Shown here: positions 15,180 through 24,729 of the stretch, in pieces | Numbering within the stretch: the first letter of the stretch is position 1 | How the letters are laid out: every line of letters begins with the position of its first letter | From: Anaeromyxobacter oryzae | Lineage (GTDB): Bacteria; Myxococcota; Myxococcia; Myxococcales; Anaeromyxobacteraceae | NCBI RefSeq assembly: GCF_023169945.1 | Contig: NZ_AP025591.1 | Coordinates: 5,328,481 to 5,392,480, forward strand | Direction of reading: 5' to 3' | Length of the DNA: 64,000 nucleotides | Program-made: the position numbers and the translations under genes | Notes under the pieces: model-generated | The model's input: the letters and a program-made list of their open reading frames with translations, nothing else | The model's database searches: none | What the model was told of the DNA's origin: nothing

Positions 15180-17186
15180 ATGGCGAGAGGACACGACGCG
15201 TCGGTGCGGGCGGGACCTCGCGCCGCGGGCGTGCGGTCCGTCCGGCTCGCTGCGCTCGTCGCGCTCCTCCTCGCCGGCGGCGGCTGCCTCCGGACCCGCG
15301 GCACGCCCGACGAGCCGGTCATCGTCTCCCTGGAGTTCGAGGGAGTGAAGGAGGTGGACGAGTCCGCGCTCCGGGCCAAGCTGGCGACGCGGGCGTCGGA
15401 CCGCTTCGCGTGGGGAGACGCCCGGCGGCTCGACCCCGACGCCCTCGCGCTCGACCGCCGGCGCGTGGTGGCCTTCTACAAGGAGCGCGGGTACTACCGC
15501 GCCGCCGTGGAGGACGTGCAGGTCCTGCCGGAGGGTGACGGGCGCGTGCGCGTCGTGATCCGCGTTCGCGAGGGGAGCCCGGTGCACGTCGCCCGGCTCG
15601 ACATCGAGGGGCTCGACGCGGCCCCGGAGGCGCGCGCAAAGGCCGGTTCGCTGGCGCTCGGCCAGGGGCAGGTCTTCACCTGGGCGGCCTTCGACGCGAC
15701 CCGCGTCCAGCTCCAGTCGGCGCTCGCGACCACCGGGTACGCCACCGGCACGGTGACGCAGGCGGCCCTCGTCCGCGGAGCCGAAGGAGCCGCCGAGGTG
15801 ACGTACAAGGTCGAGGCGGGACCGCGCTTGCGGTTCGGTCCGATCTCGGTGATCGGCACCGCCGCCGTGCCGGAGAAGAAGGTCGTGGCGCAGGCCGCGC
15901 GCCAGGTGAAGCCGGGCGACTGGTTCGACGAGCGGAGGCTGGAGCGGATCCAGGCGCGCGTCTTCGAGCTCGGCGTGTTCTCCGGCGTGCGCGTGAGCCG
16001 AGGCCCGCCCGATCCCGAGCTCGGCACCGTGCCGGTCGTCGTCTCCGTTCGCGAGGCCCCCTTCCACACGCTCCGGCTCGGGCCTGGTCTCGGGTTCGAG
16101 CCCTCGCGCTGGGAGGCGCTGGGGCAGGTCTCCTGGACGCACCGGAACTGGCTCGGCGACCTGCGGCAGCTGAAGCTCGATCTACACGGTGGGTATGCGT
16201 GGATCCCCGATCCGTTCGCGCCGATCCGCGAGGGGGTGGTGGGCAAGGCCTCCGCGGAGTTCACGCAGCCCGGCGTGTTCGGCGACGCGGTGGACCTCTC
16301 GGTCAAGATCGAGCTGGAGAAGGACCTGCAGCAGGCCTACGGCTCGTTCTCGGAGAAGGTCTCGTTCGGGACCCCGTTCCGGCCGGCGCCGCGCTGGACG
16401 GTCGTGCCGAGCTACAACCTCGAGATCTACCAGCTCAGCGACGTCGTGGGCGAGATCAGCGACCTCCCAGGTGTGCAGAACTGCCCGCAGGAGCAGTGCC
16501 TCCTCTCGTACCTGGAGCAGCGCGTCACCTGGGACCTCCGCGACCACCCGCTCGTCACCACGGAGGGTCTCTACCTGTCGCTCTCGCTGCAGGAGGGGTT
16601 CCCCGCCGGTGGCCTCGGCTACACCTACTTCCGCTTCGTGCCCGAGGTGCGCTACTTCACGCCGCTCGGCAGTCGCTCCGTGCTGGCCGCGCGGGCCCGC
16701 CTCGGGGCGATCGTGCCGATCAACGAGTCGGGGGCGGCCCCGATCGTGAGCCTCTTCACCGCGGGCGGAGCCGCCTCCATGCGCGGCTACGGGGTGGAGC
16801 GGCTCTCCCCCATGGTCAACAAGGAGGGGATCTGGGTTCCGACCGGCGGGAACGGGGTCCTCGAGGCGTCGGTGGAGGTGCGCCGCAAGCTCTCCGGCAA
16901 CCTCGTGGGCGCCCTGTTCCTCGACGCCGGCAACGTCTCCGAGGCCTCCGGCAAGCCGTCACAGTTCAACGAGGTGCTCGACCTGAGCCACCTGCAGTTC
17001 GCGCTCGGCGTGGGCATCCGCTACGTCACGTCCGTCGGCCCGATCCGCGCCGACCTGGGCTGCCGGCTCCCCAACGATCTGAGCGCGGGCGTCCCGTTCT
17101 CGCAGCGGTTCCCCACCGTGCCCGGCGACTCCGGCCACCGCGAGCCCATCCTCGTCTTCCACGCGTCCCTCGGGGAGGCGTACTAG
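15180..17186 (+). CDS. tamA: TamA/BamA-family outer-membrane assembly protein with POTRA domains, 668 aa
   Basis: Proteins of this family insert or help assemble outer-membrane proteins; TamA works with TamB. Residues about 48-295 form POTRA domains (VSLEFEGVKEVDESAL, RRVVAFYKERGYYRAAV, VHVARLDIEGLD, LRFGPISVIGTAAVPEK). The rest is a 16-strand Omp85 barrel: LGLGPGLGFEPSRW-like first strand, GGAASMRGYGVERLSP carrying the diagnostic RGY loop, and GALFLDAGNVSEASG plus GVGIRYVTSVGPIRADLG near the end. Unusually, the N-terminus ends in LLAGGGC, a lipobox, so it may be lipid-anchored as well. Start 15180 is the first ATG; GTGs at 15204 and 15231 are alternatives. Only two bases separate its stop from the TamB start, which supports TamA rather than BamA. 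Two palindromic sites lie just upstream. Confidence 0.9.
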   Translation: MARGHDASVRAGPRAAGVRSVRLAALVALLLAGGGCLRTRGTPDEPVIVSLEFEGVKEVDESALRAKLATRASDRFAWGDARRLDPDALALDRRRVVAFYKERGYYRAAVEDVQVLPEGDGRVRVVIRVREGSPVHVARLDIEGLDAAPEARAKAGSLALGQGQVFTWAAFDATRVQLQSALATTGYATGTVTQAALVRGAEGAAEVTYKVEAGPRLRFGPISVIGTAAVPEKKVVAQAARQVKPGDWFDERRLERIQARVFELGVFSGVRVSRGPPDPELGTVPVVVSVREAPFHTLRLGPGLGFEPSRWEALGQVSWTHRNWLGDLRQLKLDLHGGYAWIPDPFAPIREGVVGKASAEFTQPGVFGDAVDLSVKIELEKDLQQAYGSFSEKVSFGTPFRPAPRWTVVPSYNLEIYQLSDVVGEISDLPGVQNCPQEQCLLSYLEQRVTWDLRDHPLVTTEGLYLSLSLQEGFPAGGLGYTYFRFVPEVRYFTPLGSRSVLAARARLGAIVPINESGAAPIVSLFTAGGAASMRGYGVERLSPMVNKEGIWVPTGGNGVLEASVEVRRKLSGNLVGALFLDAGNVSEASGKPSQFNEVLDLSHLQFALGVGIRYVTSVGPIRADLGCRLPNDLSAGVPFSQRFPTVPGDSGHREPILVFHASLGEAY

Positions 17187-17188
17187 CC

Positions 17189-20100
17189 ATGGGGCGCGTC
17201 GTCTCGAGGCTCGTCGCGGCCGCCGGCTGGACGCTGCTCGGGGCCCTCGCGCTCCTCGGAGTGAGCCTCTCCGCCCTGGCGGGCTTCTCCTGCTCGCCTC
17301 CGGGCCGGGCGTGGGTCGCCGAGCTGCTCACCCGCGAGCTGCACGGGCTGATCGCGGGCCGGCTCACGGTCGACGGCGTGGAGGTCCTTCCCGGCGGCGG
17401 CCTCGAGGTCCGTCGCCTCCAGCTCCGCGATCCCGACGGGCGGCTCGTGCTCGGCGTCGCGCGCGCGCAGATCTTCGCCGACCTCACCCGGCTCGCCCAG
17501 CAAGAGGTGGGCGTCGCGGTGCAGGTCGACGGTCCCTCGATCCTCCTCGTCCCGTCGCCGGATGGCGATCCGTCCCTGGCGCGCGCCGTCGCCCCGGCGC
17601 ACCCGGCCCAGATCGCGGGCCGACCACCGGGCGCGGCGCCGGGGCGCCGGAGCTGGACGATCGAGCTGTCCCGGCTCACCGTTCGCGGCGGCGACCTCCG
17701 GTGGCTGTGGCGGGACGGGAGCACGGCGGCGGAGGCGACCGGGATCGACGCCGAGGCCGAGGGGGCCCTGGGCGAGGCGGGCGGCTTCGTGAGGCTTCGG
17801 CTGCGCGCCGCCGTCGGCGCGCCCGTGCCGGGGCCGCTCGCCCTCGACGCTGCGGCGGCGATCCGGGGCGGCCGGCTCGAGGTGACGGTGCTCGACGCCG
17901 CGCTCGGCGACACCCGGGTCGAGGCGCTCGGCGAGGGCGACCTCCACACCCGCGCGTTCCGGGTCGCGGTGACGCGGCTCGGCGTGGTGGCGGTCGACGC
18001 GCGACGGCTCGGCGGCGCGGCGGCCTCGCTCGGCGGTGACGTCGTCGGCAAGGGCTACGCCGAGTCCGACGGGGCGATCGTCAGCGCCGCGCTGGACGCG
18101 GCGCCGGACGGCGGCGGTGAGCGCGCGGGCACCGCGCGCGCCGCCGTGGCGGTCGAGCTCGCGGGCGCACCTGCCGCCCTCGGCTTCGACGTGGCGCTCG
18201 CGGCGTTCGATCCGTCGCGGCTGCTGGCGCAGGCGCCGCGGGGACGGCTCGACCTCGTCGCCCGGGGGGCCGCCGCCGGTCGCGGGCTCTCCGACGGGCG
18301 CGGCCGGATCGCGCTCGAGCTGGCTCCGTCGCGGCTGCGCAACGCGCAGCTGGGCCCGATCTCTCTCGTGGGGCGCGCCGGCGAGGGCGTCGTGGTGGTG
18401 GAGCGACTCGAGGCGCGGCTGCCCGGGCTGGCCGTCTCCGGGCGCGGCCGCTGGCGCGAGCGGGGCGCCGTCGGAGGCGACGTCACGGTGGACGCCAGCG
18501 ACCTCGAGCTGCTCGCCCGCAACCTCGGCGTGCTCACCGGCGTGGCCGTTCCGCCTCTCGGCGGGCGGCTCCGCGCGCGCGCCGCCCTGTCCGGCACCGG
18601 CGTCGCCCCGTCCGTCACGGCGAAGGTGGACGCGCCGGCCCTGAGCCTCGGCGCCACGCGCGCCGAGGCGGTGACGCTCTCCCTGGAGGCGGCCGGTCCG
18701 ATGGCGGCGGCGCGGATCCGGCTCGCCGCGCGCGCGGCTCGCGCCGTGATCAATGGGACCGAGGCGCGCGGGCTGGAGCTGGCGGCGGCGCTCGCCGCCG
18801 GCGGCGACGCGGTGGTCTCGCTCACGGGCGCCGTTCCCTCCGTCGGACCCGACCCGGTGGCGCTGGAATGCGCGGCGCGGCTCGCCCGGGACCGGCGCGG
18901 TGCGGACGTGCGGAAGCTCTCGATCCGATGGCCCGGCGCGCGCTTCGCCCTCGCCCGGCCTGCCGCCGTCACCTTCGCGCCGCCGGCCGTGGATCGGCTG
19001 GAGCTCCTGGGCAGACAGGGCTCGGTTGCGCTCTCGGGCGGGCTGGGCTCGCGGGGTGAGCTCGACGTCCGGGTGGAGACGGTCCACCTCGACCTCGCCC
19101 GGCTTCCGCCCGGCCTCGTGCCGGCCGAAGCCGGCGTGGTCGGCGAGCTCTCGCTCGACGCGCGCGTCACCGGCGCGACCCGGACGCCCGGCGTGGCGGC
19201 CCACATCGAGCTCACGGACGCCGGGGTGCGCGGCCTCACCGGACTGCAGGTCCTCGGCGACGTTCGGTGGAACGGCCGCGGCCGGCTCACCGGCGACGTC
19301 GGCCTACTCCGGACCGCCGGCGGCTCGCTCCACCTCGCCGCCGATCTGGCGGTGCCTCTCGCGGCCGGCCGATCGAAGGAGCCGGTCGCGCTCACCGTGG
19401 ATGCGGCGGAGTGGCCCGTCGAGGCGCTCCGCGAGCTGGCGAGCGTGGCCGCTCCGGTGACGGGTACGCTGGGAGGGCGCGTCGCGCTCTCGGGGACCGC
19501 GGCTGCGCCGCGGCTGGACGTGGCGCTCGCGCTCGACGACGCGATCGTGGAGGACCTGGGCCCGCTCGCCGCCGCCGTCGCGCTGGAGAGCGGGAGCGGC
19601 GTGGTGCGGATCACGGCGGCGACGAAGCTCGCAGGTGCGCCGCTCCTCGACGCCGCCGTCCGCCTGCCCGTCGATCTCGTCGGCCTGGTGCGCCATCCCG
19701 AGGCGACGCTCCGCGCGCTCGCTCACGCGCCGATCAGCGGTGCGCTCGAGCTGGCCGGGGTGGATCTCGCGAAGCTGGCCGGCAAGGCCGGGCTTCCGGA
19801 GGGTCTGGCGGGCACGGTCAGCGGTACCGCCTCGCTCGGCGGCATGCCGTCCGCTCTGCGCGGCAGCGGCACGCTCTCGGTCGCGGGCGGCGCCTGGGGG
19901 GGCTACAGGGACGTCGCGGCGCGCGTGGAGCTGACGGCGGAGGCGGAGCGAACCGCGTTCACCGCGCGAGCCTCGATCGGCGGCGCGGAGGCGCTCCGGG
20001 CCGACGGCGCGCTCGGCGCCCCCGTCGAGCGGCTCTCCGACCCGGCGAAGCTGCGCGCGGCGCAGCTGACGCTCGAGGCGACCGTGCCCCCGCTGCCGCT

Positions 20101-21691
20101 CGCGCGGGCCGCCGGCGGTTCGACGCCGATCGCCGGGACGCTCTCCGGCCACCTCTCGGCGAAGGGCACGCTGGCGCGCCTCGAGGCGCGGCTCGATCTG
20201 GGCGGCAAGGCCGTCGAGCTGGAGGGCCGGCCGCTCGGCGATCTCGCCGCCGTGGTCCGCCACGAGGCCACGACCACCACGGCCGAGCTCTCCCTTCGCC
20301 CGCCGTCGGGCGGCGTCCTGTGGGCCGGCGGCACGCTGGTCGCGCCGCACGGGCTCCGCGAGCCACGGGCGCTGCGCCAGGCGGCGGCCACGCTCCAGAT
20401 CAAGAGCGACGCGCTCGATCTCGGCTTCCTCCCGGCGCTGGTGCCCGGGCTGGTGCGGAGCGCGTCGGGGCGGCTCACCATCGATCTCGCCGCCTCGGGC
20501 CCCCTCGGGGGACTCCGACCCCGCGGAACGGTGAAGCTCGAGGGCGGGCGCGCCGCCATCGCCACGCTGGGTGACTGGTCCGGCGTCGAGCTCGTGGCGA
20601 CGCTCGGGGATCGGTCGATGGAGGTGTCGCGCCTCGAGGCCCGGCACGGCGCAGGTCGCGTCTCCGGCCGGGTCTCCGTGCACGGCCTGGGGACGACGGT
20701 GGCCAGGGGCGCCGGCCGGCTGGAGTTCCAGCGCGTGACGGTGACGCGGGACGGCGAGGAGCTCGCCACGCTGGACCTCCCGATCGAGCTCGAGGCGAGC
20801 CTCGGCGACCGGCTCCTCGACGCCACGGTCACGCTCGCGGCCGGCACCATCCGGCTCCCCTTGAAGCCGTCGCGCGCGCTCCAGTCGGTCGAGAAGCGCA
20901 GCGACATCGTGGAGGTGGAGCCGGAGGGCAGGCAGGTTGCGGTCGCCACGGCCGAGGCGCCGAAGCCGCTCGAGGTGCGCTGTCGACTCCTCATCCCCGG
21001 CAAGCTCTTCGTGAGGAGCGAGTACCCCGCGGTGAACCTGGAGCTGAAGGGAGACTCGACCTGGCACCTCCTGGCCGGCGAGCTCACGGTCGAGGGGGTC
21101 GTGGAGGTGGTGCGCGGCACGGTCGAGCCGATCTCGGGGCGCGTGTTCCACGTCGAGCGGGGGCGCGTCATCTTCCCGGGCGGCGGAGTCAAGGCGGCTC
21201 AGCTCGACGTGGTGGCTCGTTACGACAACCCCCAGGCGGTCGTGACCGTCACCATCGGCGAGACGGTGGCGAGGCCGTCGATCCGGCTCTCCTCGACGCC
21301 CAGCATGGACGACGCCTCCATCGCGATGCTCATCGCCACCGGCCGCACCGAGATCAACCTGAACACGAGCGGGGTGAACACGGTCTCGTCGGAGGAGGCG
21401 GGTGCGGCGATGGTCAGCGCAGCCGTGAGCGCGGTCTTCACGGGGCTCGTGGCGAACAAGCTGCCGGTCGACCAGATCTCGGTCGAGACCTCCAGGGTCC
21501 GCGCCGGCAAGTACCTCACGGACAAGCTCTTCATCGGCTACGCGTACAGCTTCGACGCGAAGCCGGAGGAGAACGAGAACGTGAACGAGGTGAAGGCGGA
21601 GTACCAGATCGCGCCGCGCTGGAACTTCGAGCTCCGGTACGGCGACGCGCACGCAGGCGACGCGAGCGTCATCTGGTCGAAGGACTACTGA
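17189..21691 (+). CDS. tamB: Translocation and assembly module protein TamB (DUF490), 1500 aa
   Basis: TamB is an inner-membrane-anchored periplasmic protein that spans the envelope, cooperates with TamA and is implicated in phospholipid transport and outer-membrane protein assembly. ATG at 17189 is two bases after the tamA stop. An N-terminal signal-anchor helix (about residues 8-33, AAGWTLLGALALLGVSLSALAG) is followed by an AsmA-like start and about 1100 residues of repetitive beta-taco sequence with recurring LxGxxxLxG units. The last 330 residues are the conserved TamB domain (GRVFHVERGRVIFPGGG, IRLSSTPSMDDASIAMLIATGRT, FIGYAYSFD, WNFELRYGDAHAGDASVIWSKDY). Length fits the family (E. coli 1259). 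A reading frame extends in phase far upstream of this start, but that part overlaps tamA and is a shadow. Confidence 0.95.
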   Translation: MGRVVSRLVAAAGWTLLGALALLGVSLSALAGFSCSPPGRAWVAELLTRELHGLIAGRLTVDGVEVLPGGGLEVRRLQLRDPDGRLVLGVARAQIFADLTRLAQQEVGVAVQVDGPSILLVPSPDGDPSLARAVAPAHPAQIAGRPPGAAPGRRSWTIELSRLTVRGGDLRWLWRDGSTAAEATGIDAEAEGALGEAGGFVRLRLRAAVGAPVPGPLALDAAAAIRGGRLEVTVLDAALGDTRVEALGEGDLHTRAFRVAVTRLGVVAVDARRLGGAAASLGGDVVGKGYAESDGAIVSAALDAAPDGGGERAGTARAAVAVELAGAPAALGFDVALAAFDPSRLLAQAPRGRLDLVARGAAAGRGLSDGRGRIALELAPSRLRNAQLGPISLVGRAGEGVVVVERLEARLPGLAVSGRGRWRERGAVGGDVTVDASDLELLARNLGVLTGVAVPPLGGRLRARAALSGTGVAPSVTAKVDAPALSLGATRAEAVTLSLEAAGPMAAARIRLAARAARAVINGTEARGLELAAALAAGGDAVVSLTGAVPSVGPDPVALECAARLARDRRGADVRKLSIRWPGARFALARPAAVTFAPPAVDRLELLGRQGSVALSGGLGSRGELDVRVETVHLDLARLPPGLVPAEAGVVGELSLDARVTGATRTPGVAAHIELTDAGVRGLTGLQVLGDVRWNGRGRLTGDVGLLRTAGGSLHLAADLAVPLAAGRSKEPVALTVDAAEWPVEALRELASVAAPVTGTLGGRVALSGTAAAPRLDVALALDDAIVEDLGPLAAAVALESGSGVVRITAATKLAGAPLLDAAVRLPVDLVGLVRHPEATLRALAHAPISGALELAGVDLAKLAGKAGLPEGLAGTVSGTASLGGMPSALRGSGTLSVAGGAWGGYRDVAARVELTAEAERTAFTARASIGGAEALRADGALGAPVERLSDPAKLRAAQLTLEATVPPLPLARAAGGSTPIAGTLSGHLSAKGTLARLEARLDLGGKAVELEGRPLGDLAAVVRHEATTTTAELSLRPPSGGVLWAGGTLVAPHGLREPRALRQAAATLQIKSDALDLGFLPALVPGLVRSASGRLTIDLAASGPLGGLRPRGTVKLEGGRAAIATLGDWSGVELVATLGDRSMEVSRLEARHGAGRVSGRVSVHGLGTTVARGAGRLEFQRVTVTRDGEELATLDLPIELEASLGDRLLDATVTLAAGTIRLPLKPSRALQSVEKRSDIVEVEPEGRQVAVATAEAPKPLEVRCRLLIPGKLFVRSEYPAVNLELKGDSTWHLLAGELTVEGVVEVVRGTVEPISGRVFHVERGRVIFPGGGVKAAQLDVVARYDNPQAVVTVTIGETVARPSIRLSSTPSMDDASIAMLIATGRTEINLNTSGVNTVSSEEAGAAMVSAAVSAVFTGLVANKLPVDQISVETSRVRAGKYLTDKLFIGYAYSFDAKPEENENVNEVKAEYQIAPRWNFELRYGDAHAGDASVIWSKDY

Positions 21692-21708
21692 AGATGGAGG
21701 AGGACACC

Positions 21709-22251
21709 ATGAGGCGTCTCCGGACGCTCGTCGCGAGCCTGCTCGCGACCGGCTGCGCGACCTCGACGACCGATCGGTTGCACCTGCCGCCGCTCCAGAC
21801 GGTGCCGCACGTCGACCTCGGGCGCTACCTCGGCACCTGGTACGAGATCGCCAGCTTCCCGCAGAGCTTCCAGCGGGGCTGCACCGCGACGACGGCGACC
21901 TACACGCTGCGCGAGGACGGCGACATCGACGTCGTGAACCGCTGCCGGCAAGGATCGCCGGACGGTCCGGAGAAGGTGGCCAGGGGCCGCGCGCGAGTCG
22001 TCGACCGGGCGACGAACGCCAAGCTCGAGGTGAGCTTCTTCCGGCCGTTCTGGGGCGACTACTGGATCGTCGAGCTCGGGGACGACTACGGCCACGCGGT
22101 CGTCGGGCACCCCGGCCGCGACTACCTCTGGATCCTCTCCCGGACGCCGTCCATGAGCCCCGAGCTGTATCGGTCCATCCTCGGCAGGCTCTCCGCGCAG
22201 GGGTACGAGACCGCCCGGCTCGTCCGCACGGTGCATCGGACGCCGCCGTGA
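21709..22251 (+). CDS. blc: Bacterial lipocalin (Blc-type) lipoprotein, 180 aa
   Basis: Blc binds lysophospholipids or fatty acids and sits in the outer membrane. ATG at 21709 follows GGAGGAGG; an in-frame ATG at 21694 would overlap that site and is rejected. The lipobox is LLATGC with Cys16. Lipocalin motifs are clear: GRYLGTWYEIASFPQSFQ (motif 1, GxW), CTATTATYTL, the VNRC segment, KLEVSFFRPFWGDYWIVELGDDY and VVGHPGRDYLWILSRTP (motif 3 region), then a C-terminal helix. It is 17 bases downstream of tamB, so it likely belongs to the same operon. This makes functional sense: TamA/TamB and Blc all handle lipid or protein traffic at the outer membrane. Confidence 0.95.
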   Translation: MRRLRTLVASLLATGCATSTTDRLHLPPLQTVPHVDLGRYLGTWYEIASFPQSFQRGCTATTATYTLREDGDIDVVNRCRQGSPDGPEKVARGRARVVDRATNAKLEVSFFRPFWGDYWIVELGDDYGHAVVGHPGRDYLWILSRTPSMSPELYRSILGRLSAQGYETARLVRTVHRTPP

Positions 22252-22576
22252 ACGCGAGGCCGACGGGCGGCACGCGGCAGCTCGAGTAGCGCTCGCGCGC
22301 GGCGAGGCGGGCTGGATCCTCGAGGTCGAGCGGGCCGTGGACCACCGAGGCACGTCACGCGAGCGTCTCGCCGAGGAAGGACTCGAGGCGTCGCCAGTGG
22401 CGGCGTCAGCGCTGCGGGGGACCGGTACCGGCGGCGGGCTGGACGTTCGTCACCCGAGCGAACGAGGACCGGCCGTCGCAGCGGGCCCCGCGATCGCACG
22501 GTGATCATCGTGAGGCGGCCGCGTCCGGCGGATGGCGGAGTCGCGCGCCGGGCGGACGCGGGTCGGAGGTGTCGCC
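22252..22576. other. Intergenic region, 325 bases, no gene found
   Basis: The region between the lipocalin and alcohol dehydrogenase genes holds no frame with believable codon use or start. It should carry the promoter of the dehydrogenase; I cannot point to clear -35/-10 boxes. The GGAGGT ribosome binding site of the next gene is at 22565-22570. Confidence 0.5.
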
Positions 22577-23599
22577 GTGGCGAGGACGATGCGAGCCGTC
22601 GAGGTCACGAAGCCCGGCGCAGGCTTCGCGCTGGTCGAGCGTCCGGTGCCCGAGCCCGCGGCCGGCCGTGTGCGCATCGCGGTCGACGCCTGCGGCATCT
22701 GCCATTCGGACGCATTGGTGCGAGACGGTACCTACCCGGGCCTGGCCTATCCGCGCGTGCCGGGCCACGAGGTGGTTGGCCGTGTCGATGCGGTCGGCGC
22801 CGGCGTGACCGCCTGGCGCCCCGGGCAACGGGTCGGCGTGGGCTGGCACGGCGGGCATTGCTTCGTGTGCGAGGCGTGCCGCTCGGGCGACTTCATCGAG
22901 TGCGAGCGCGGCCTCGTCTGCGGGATCAGCTACGACGGCGGCTACGCGGAGTTCATGGTCGCACCGCAGGAGGCGCTCGCCGCGATCCCCGACGCCCTCG
23001 ACGCGGTGGCCGCCGCGCCGCTGCTCTGCGCCGGGGTCACGACCTTCAACTCGCTGCGCCACAGCGATGCCCGGGCGGGCGATCTCGTCGCGGTGCAGGG
23101 GATCGGCGGGCTCGGGCACCTCGGCCTGCAGTACGCCCGCAGGCTCGGGTTCCGGACCGTCGCGCTCTCTCGCGGCGCCGACAAGCGCGCGCTCGCGCTC
23201 GAGCTCGGCGCGCACGAGTACGTGGATCAGGAGACGGGCGACGCGGCGGCTGCGCTGCAGAAGCTGGGCGGTGCCCGCGTCGTCCTCGCCACGGCGCCGA
23301 ACGCGCAGCTCATGTCGAGCCTGATCGACGGCCTCGGCCGCAACGGCACGCTCCTCGTCGTCGGCGCGACGGCGGATGCCATCCAGGTCTCGCCGTTCCA
23401 GCTCATCGGCCGCCGCCGGCGCGTGCTGGGCTGGCCCAGCGGGACGGCGAAGGACTCCGAGGAGACCCTCGCGTTCAGCGCGCTCAACGCGGTCGCCTCG
23501 CGGAACGAGACGTTCCCCCTCGCGCAGGTGAACGAGGCCTACCAGCGGATGATCACGAACCGGGCGCGCTTCCGGGTGGTGCTGCAGGTCGGGCGGTAG
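22577..23599 (+). CDS. Zinc-dependent alcohol dehydrogenase, 340 aa
   Basis: The enzyme should interconvert primary alcohols and aldehydes with NAD(P). GTG at 22577 sits 7 bases after GGAGG and yields MARTMRAVEVTKPG; ATG at 22589 is an alternative. The GroES-like domain holds the catalytic zinc ligands (GICHSD, GHEVVGRV and LLCAGVT) and the structural zinc lobe C-x2-C-x2-C-x7-C in HCFVCEACRSGDFIEC. The Rossmann fold carries GIGGLGHLGLQYA. The WHGGHCFVCEACRSGDF and LCAGVTTFN context is typical of the AdhA/AdhP group acting on ethanol and similar alcohols. The length is as expected (about 340). An aldo/keto reductase gene follows in the same direction about 100 bases later; co-transcription is possible. 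Confidence 0.93.
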   Translation: MARTMRAVEVTKPGAGFALVERPVPEPAAGRVRIAVDACGICHSDALVRDGTYPGLAYPRVPGHEVVGRVDAVGAGVTAWRPGQRVGVGWHGGHCFVCEACRSGDFIECERGLVCGISYDGGYAEFMVAPQEALAAIPDALDAVAAAPLLCAGVTTFNSLRHSDARAGDLVAVQGIGGLGHLGLQYARRLGFRTVALSRGADKRALALELGAHEYVDQETGDAAAALQKLGGARVVLATAPNAQLMSSLIDGLGRNGTLLVVGATADAIQVSPFQLIGRRRRVLGWPSGTAKDSEETLAFSALNAVASRNETFPLAQVNEAYQRMITNRARFRVVLQVGR

Positions 23600-23702
23600 G
23601 GAGGTCCCGAAGCACCTCTGCCCCCTCGATGAGCTCCTGGAGCGTGTCGATATGACACGCGGCAGGCCGGCCGTGCGCGGCGGACCGCTGGAGGGTCGAG
23701 GA

Positions 23703-24671
23703 GTGTCGACGCAGAGCCGCAGGCTGGGCAGGAGCGACATCGAGCTGACGCCCGTCGGTCTCGGCACCTGGCAGTTCTCCAAGGGCCGGGGGCTCGTGGG
23801 AGGGTTCTGGAAGAGCCTCGACGACGAGGCGACGACTGCAGTCGTCGCGGCGTCCCTCGAACGAGGCGTCTCCTGGTTCGACACGGCCGAGATCTACGGC
23901 CGGGGCGAATCCGAGCGGAGCCTCGCGCGTGCCCTCACGACCCTGAAGGTGACCCCGGGATCGGTGCGGATCGCGACGAAGTGGTGGCCGATGCTGAGGA
24001 CCGCGGGCAACATCCCGAGGACCATCGACGAGCGGCTCGAATGCCTTTCGCCCTGGGCGATCGACCTGTACCAGATCCACCAGCCCTTCAGCCTCTCGTC
24101 GGTGGCGAAGCAGATCGACGCGATGGGCGATCTCGTCGAGGCGGGGAAGGTCGGGTCGGTCGGAGTGAGCAACTTCTCCGCGAACGCCATGGAGGAGGCA
24201 CACGCGGTCCTCGCGAGGAGGGGCATCCCGCTCGTCTCGAACCAGGTGAGGATCAGCCTCCTCGACCGCTCGATCGAGCGGAACGGCGTCCTCGAGGCCG
24301 CGAGGCGCCTCGGCATCACGCTCATCGCCTACTCGCCGCTCGCCCAGGGGGTGCTCACCGGACGCTTCCATGACGATCCGGCGGCCGTGGCGTCCGTGTC
24401 CTGGGGGAGGAGGGTGTCCGGCTCGCTCGGGCCCGCCGCGCTGAAGCGGACGCGCCCTCTCGTGGAGGAGCTCCAGCGCATCGCGGCCGCCCACGGCGCC
24501 ACTCCGAGCCAGGTGGCGCTGAGCTGGGTGGTGAGCTTCTGGGGAGACGTCGTCGTGGCCATCCCCGGCGCGTCGAAGCCGAGCCAGGCCACCGAGGCCG
24601 CGGCGGCCATGAACCTCGACCTCGGCCGCGACGAGCTGGAGAGGCTCGACCGGCTCTCGAGGCAGACGTGA
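23703..24671 (+). CDS. Aldo/keto reductase, 322 aa
   Basis: This is an NAD(P)H-dependent carbonyl reductase of the AKR superfamily. GTG at 23703 follows GGAGGGTCGAGGA and gives MSTQSRRLGRSDIELTPVGLGTW, the usual AKR start; the ATG at 23652 adds 17 residues without a ribosome binding site. Catalytic tetrad residues are visible: Asp and Tyr in WFDTAEIYGRGESE, Lys in IATKWW, and His in LYQIHQP. Cofactor-binding parts include GVSNFS, YSPLAQGVLTG and IPGASKPSQ. The substrate cannot be told from sequence; close relatives reduce sugars, aldehydes or plant-type carbonyls. The next gene is convergent. Confidence 0.93.
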   Translation: MSTQSRRLGRSDIELTPVGLGTWQFSKGRGLVGGFWKSLDDEATTAVVAASLERGVSWFDTAEIYGRGESERSLARALTTLKVTPGSVRIATKWWPMLRTAGNIPRTIDERLECLSPWAIDLYQIHQPFSLSSVAKQIDAMGDLVEAGKVGSVGVSNFSANAMEEAHAVLARRGIPLVSNQVRISLLDRSIERNGVLEAARRLGITLIAYSPLAQGVLTGRFHDDPAAVASVSWGRRVSGSLGPAALKRTRPLVEELQRIAAAHGATPSQVALSWVVSFWGDVVVAIPGASKPSQATEAAAAMNLDLGRDELERLDRLSRQT

Positions 24672-24729
24672 GCGGGACTACCGGCGCGCGCTCTGCACGG
24701 TCGAGGAGGACCGCGAGGCGCCACGGCTG

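Noticed and set aside
13401..16142. Very long minus-strand frame (913 codons)
   Set aside because: It is a GC-bias shadow of the MscS and TamA genes; the protein is Arg/Gly/Pro-rich without conserved domains.
16199..17188. In-phase upstream extension of the TamB frame
   Set aside because: It overlaps tamA on the same strand in another frame, has Arg/Pro-rich composition and no start; TamB clearly begins at ATG 17189 with a membrane anchor.
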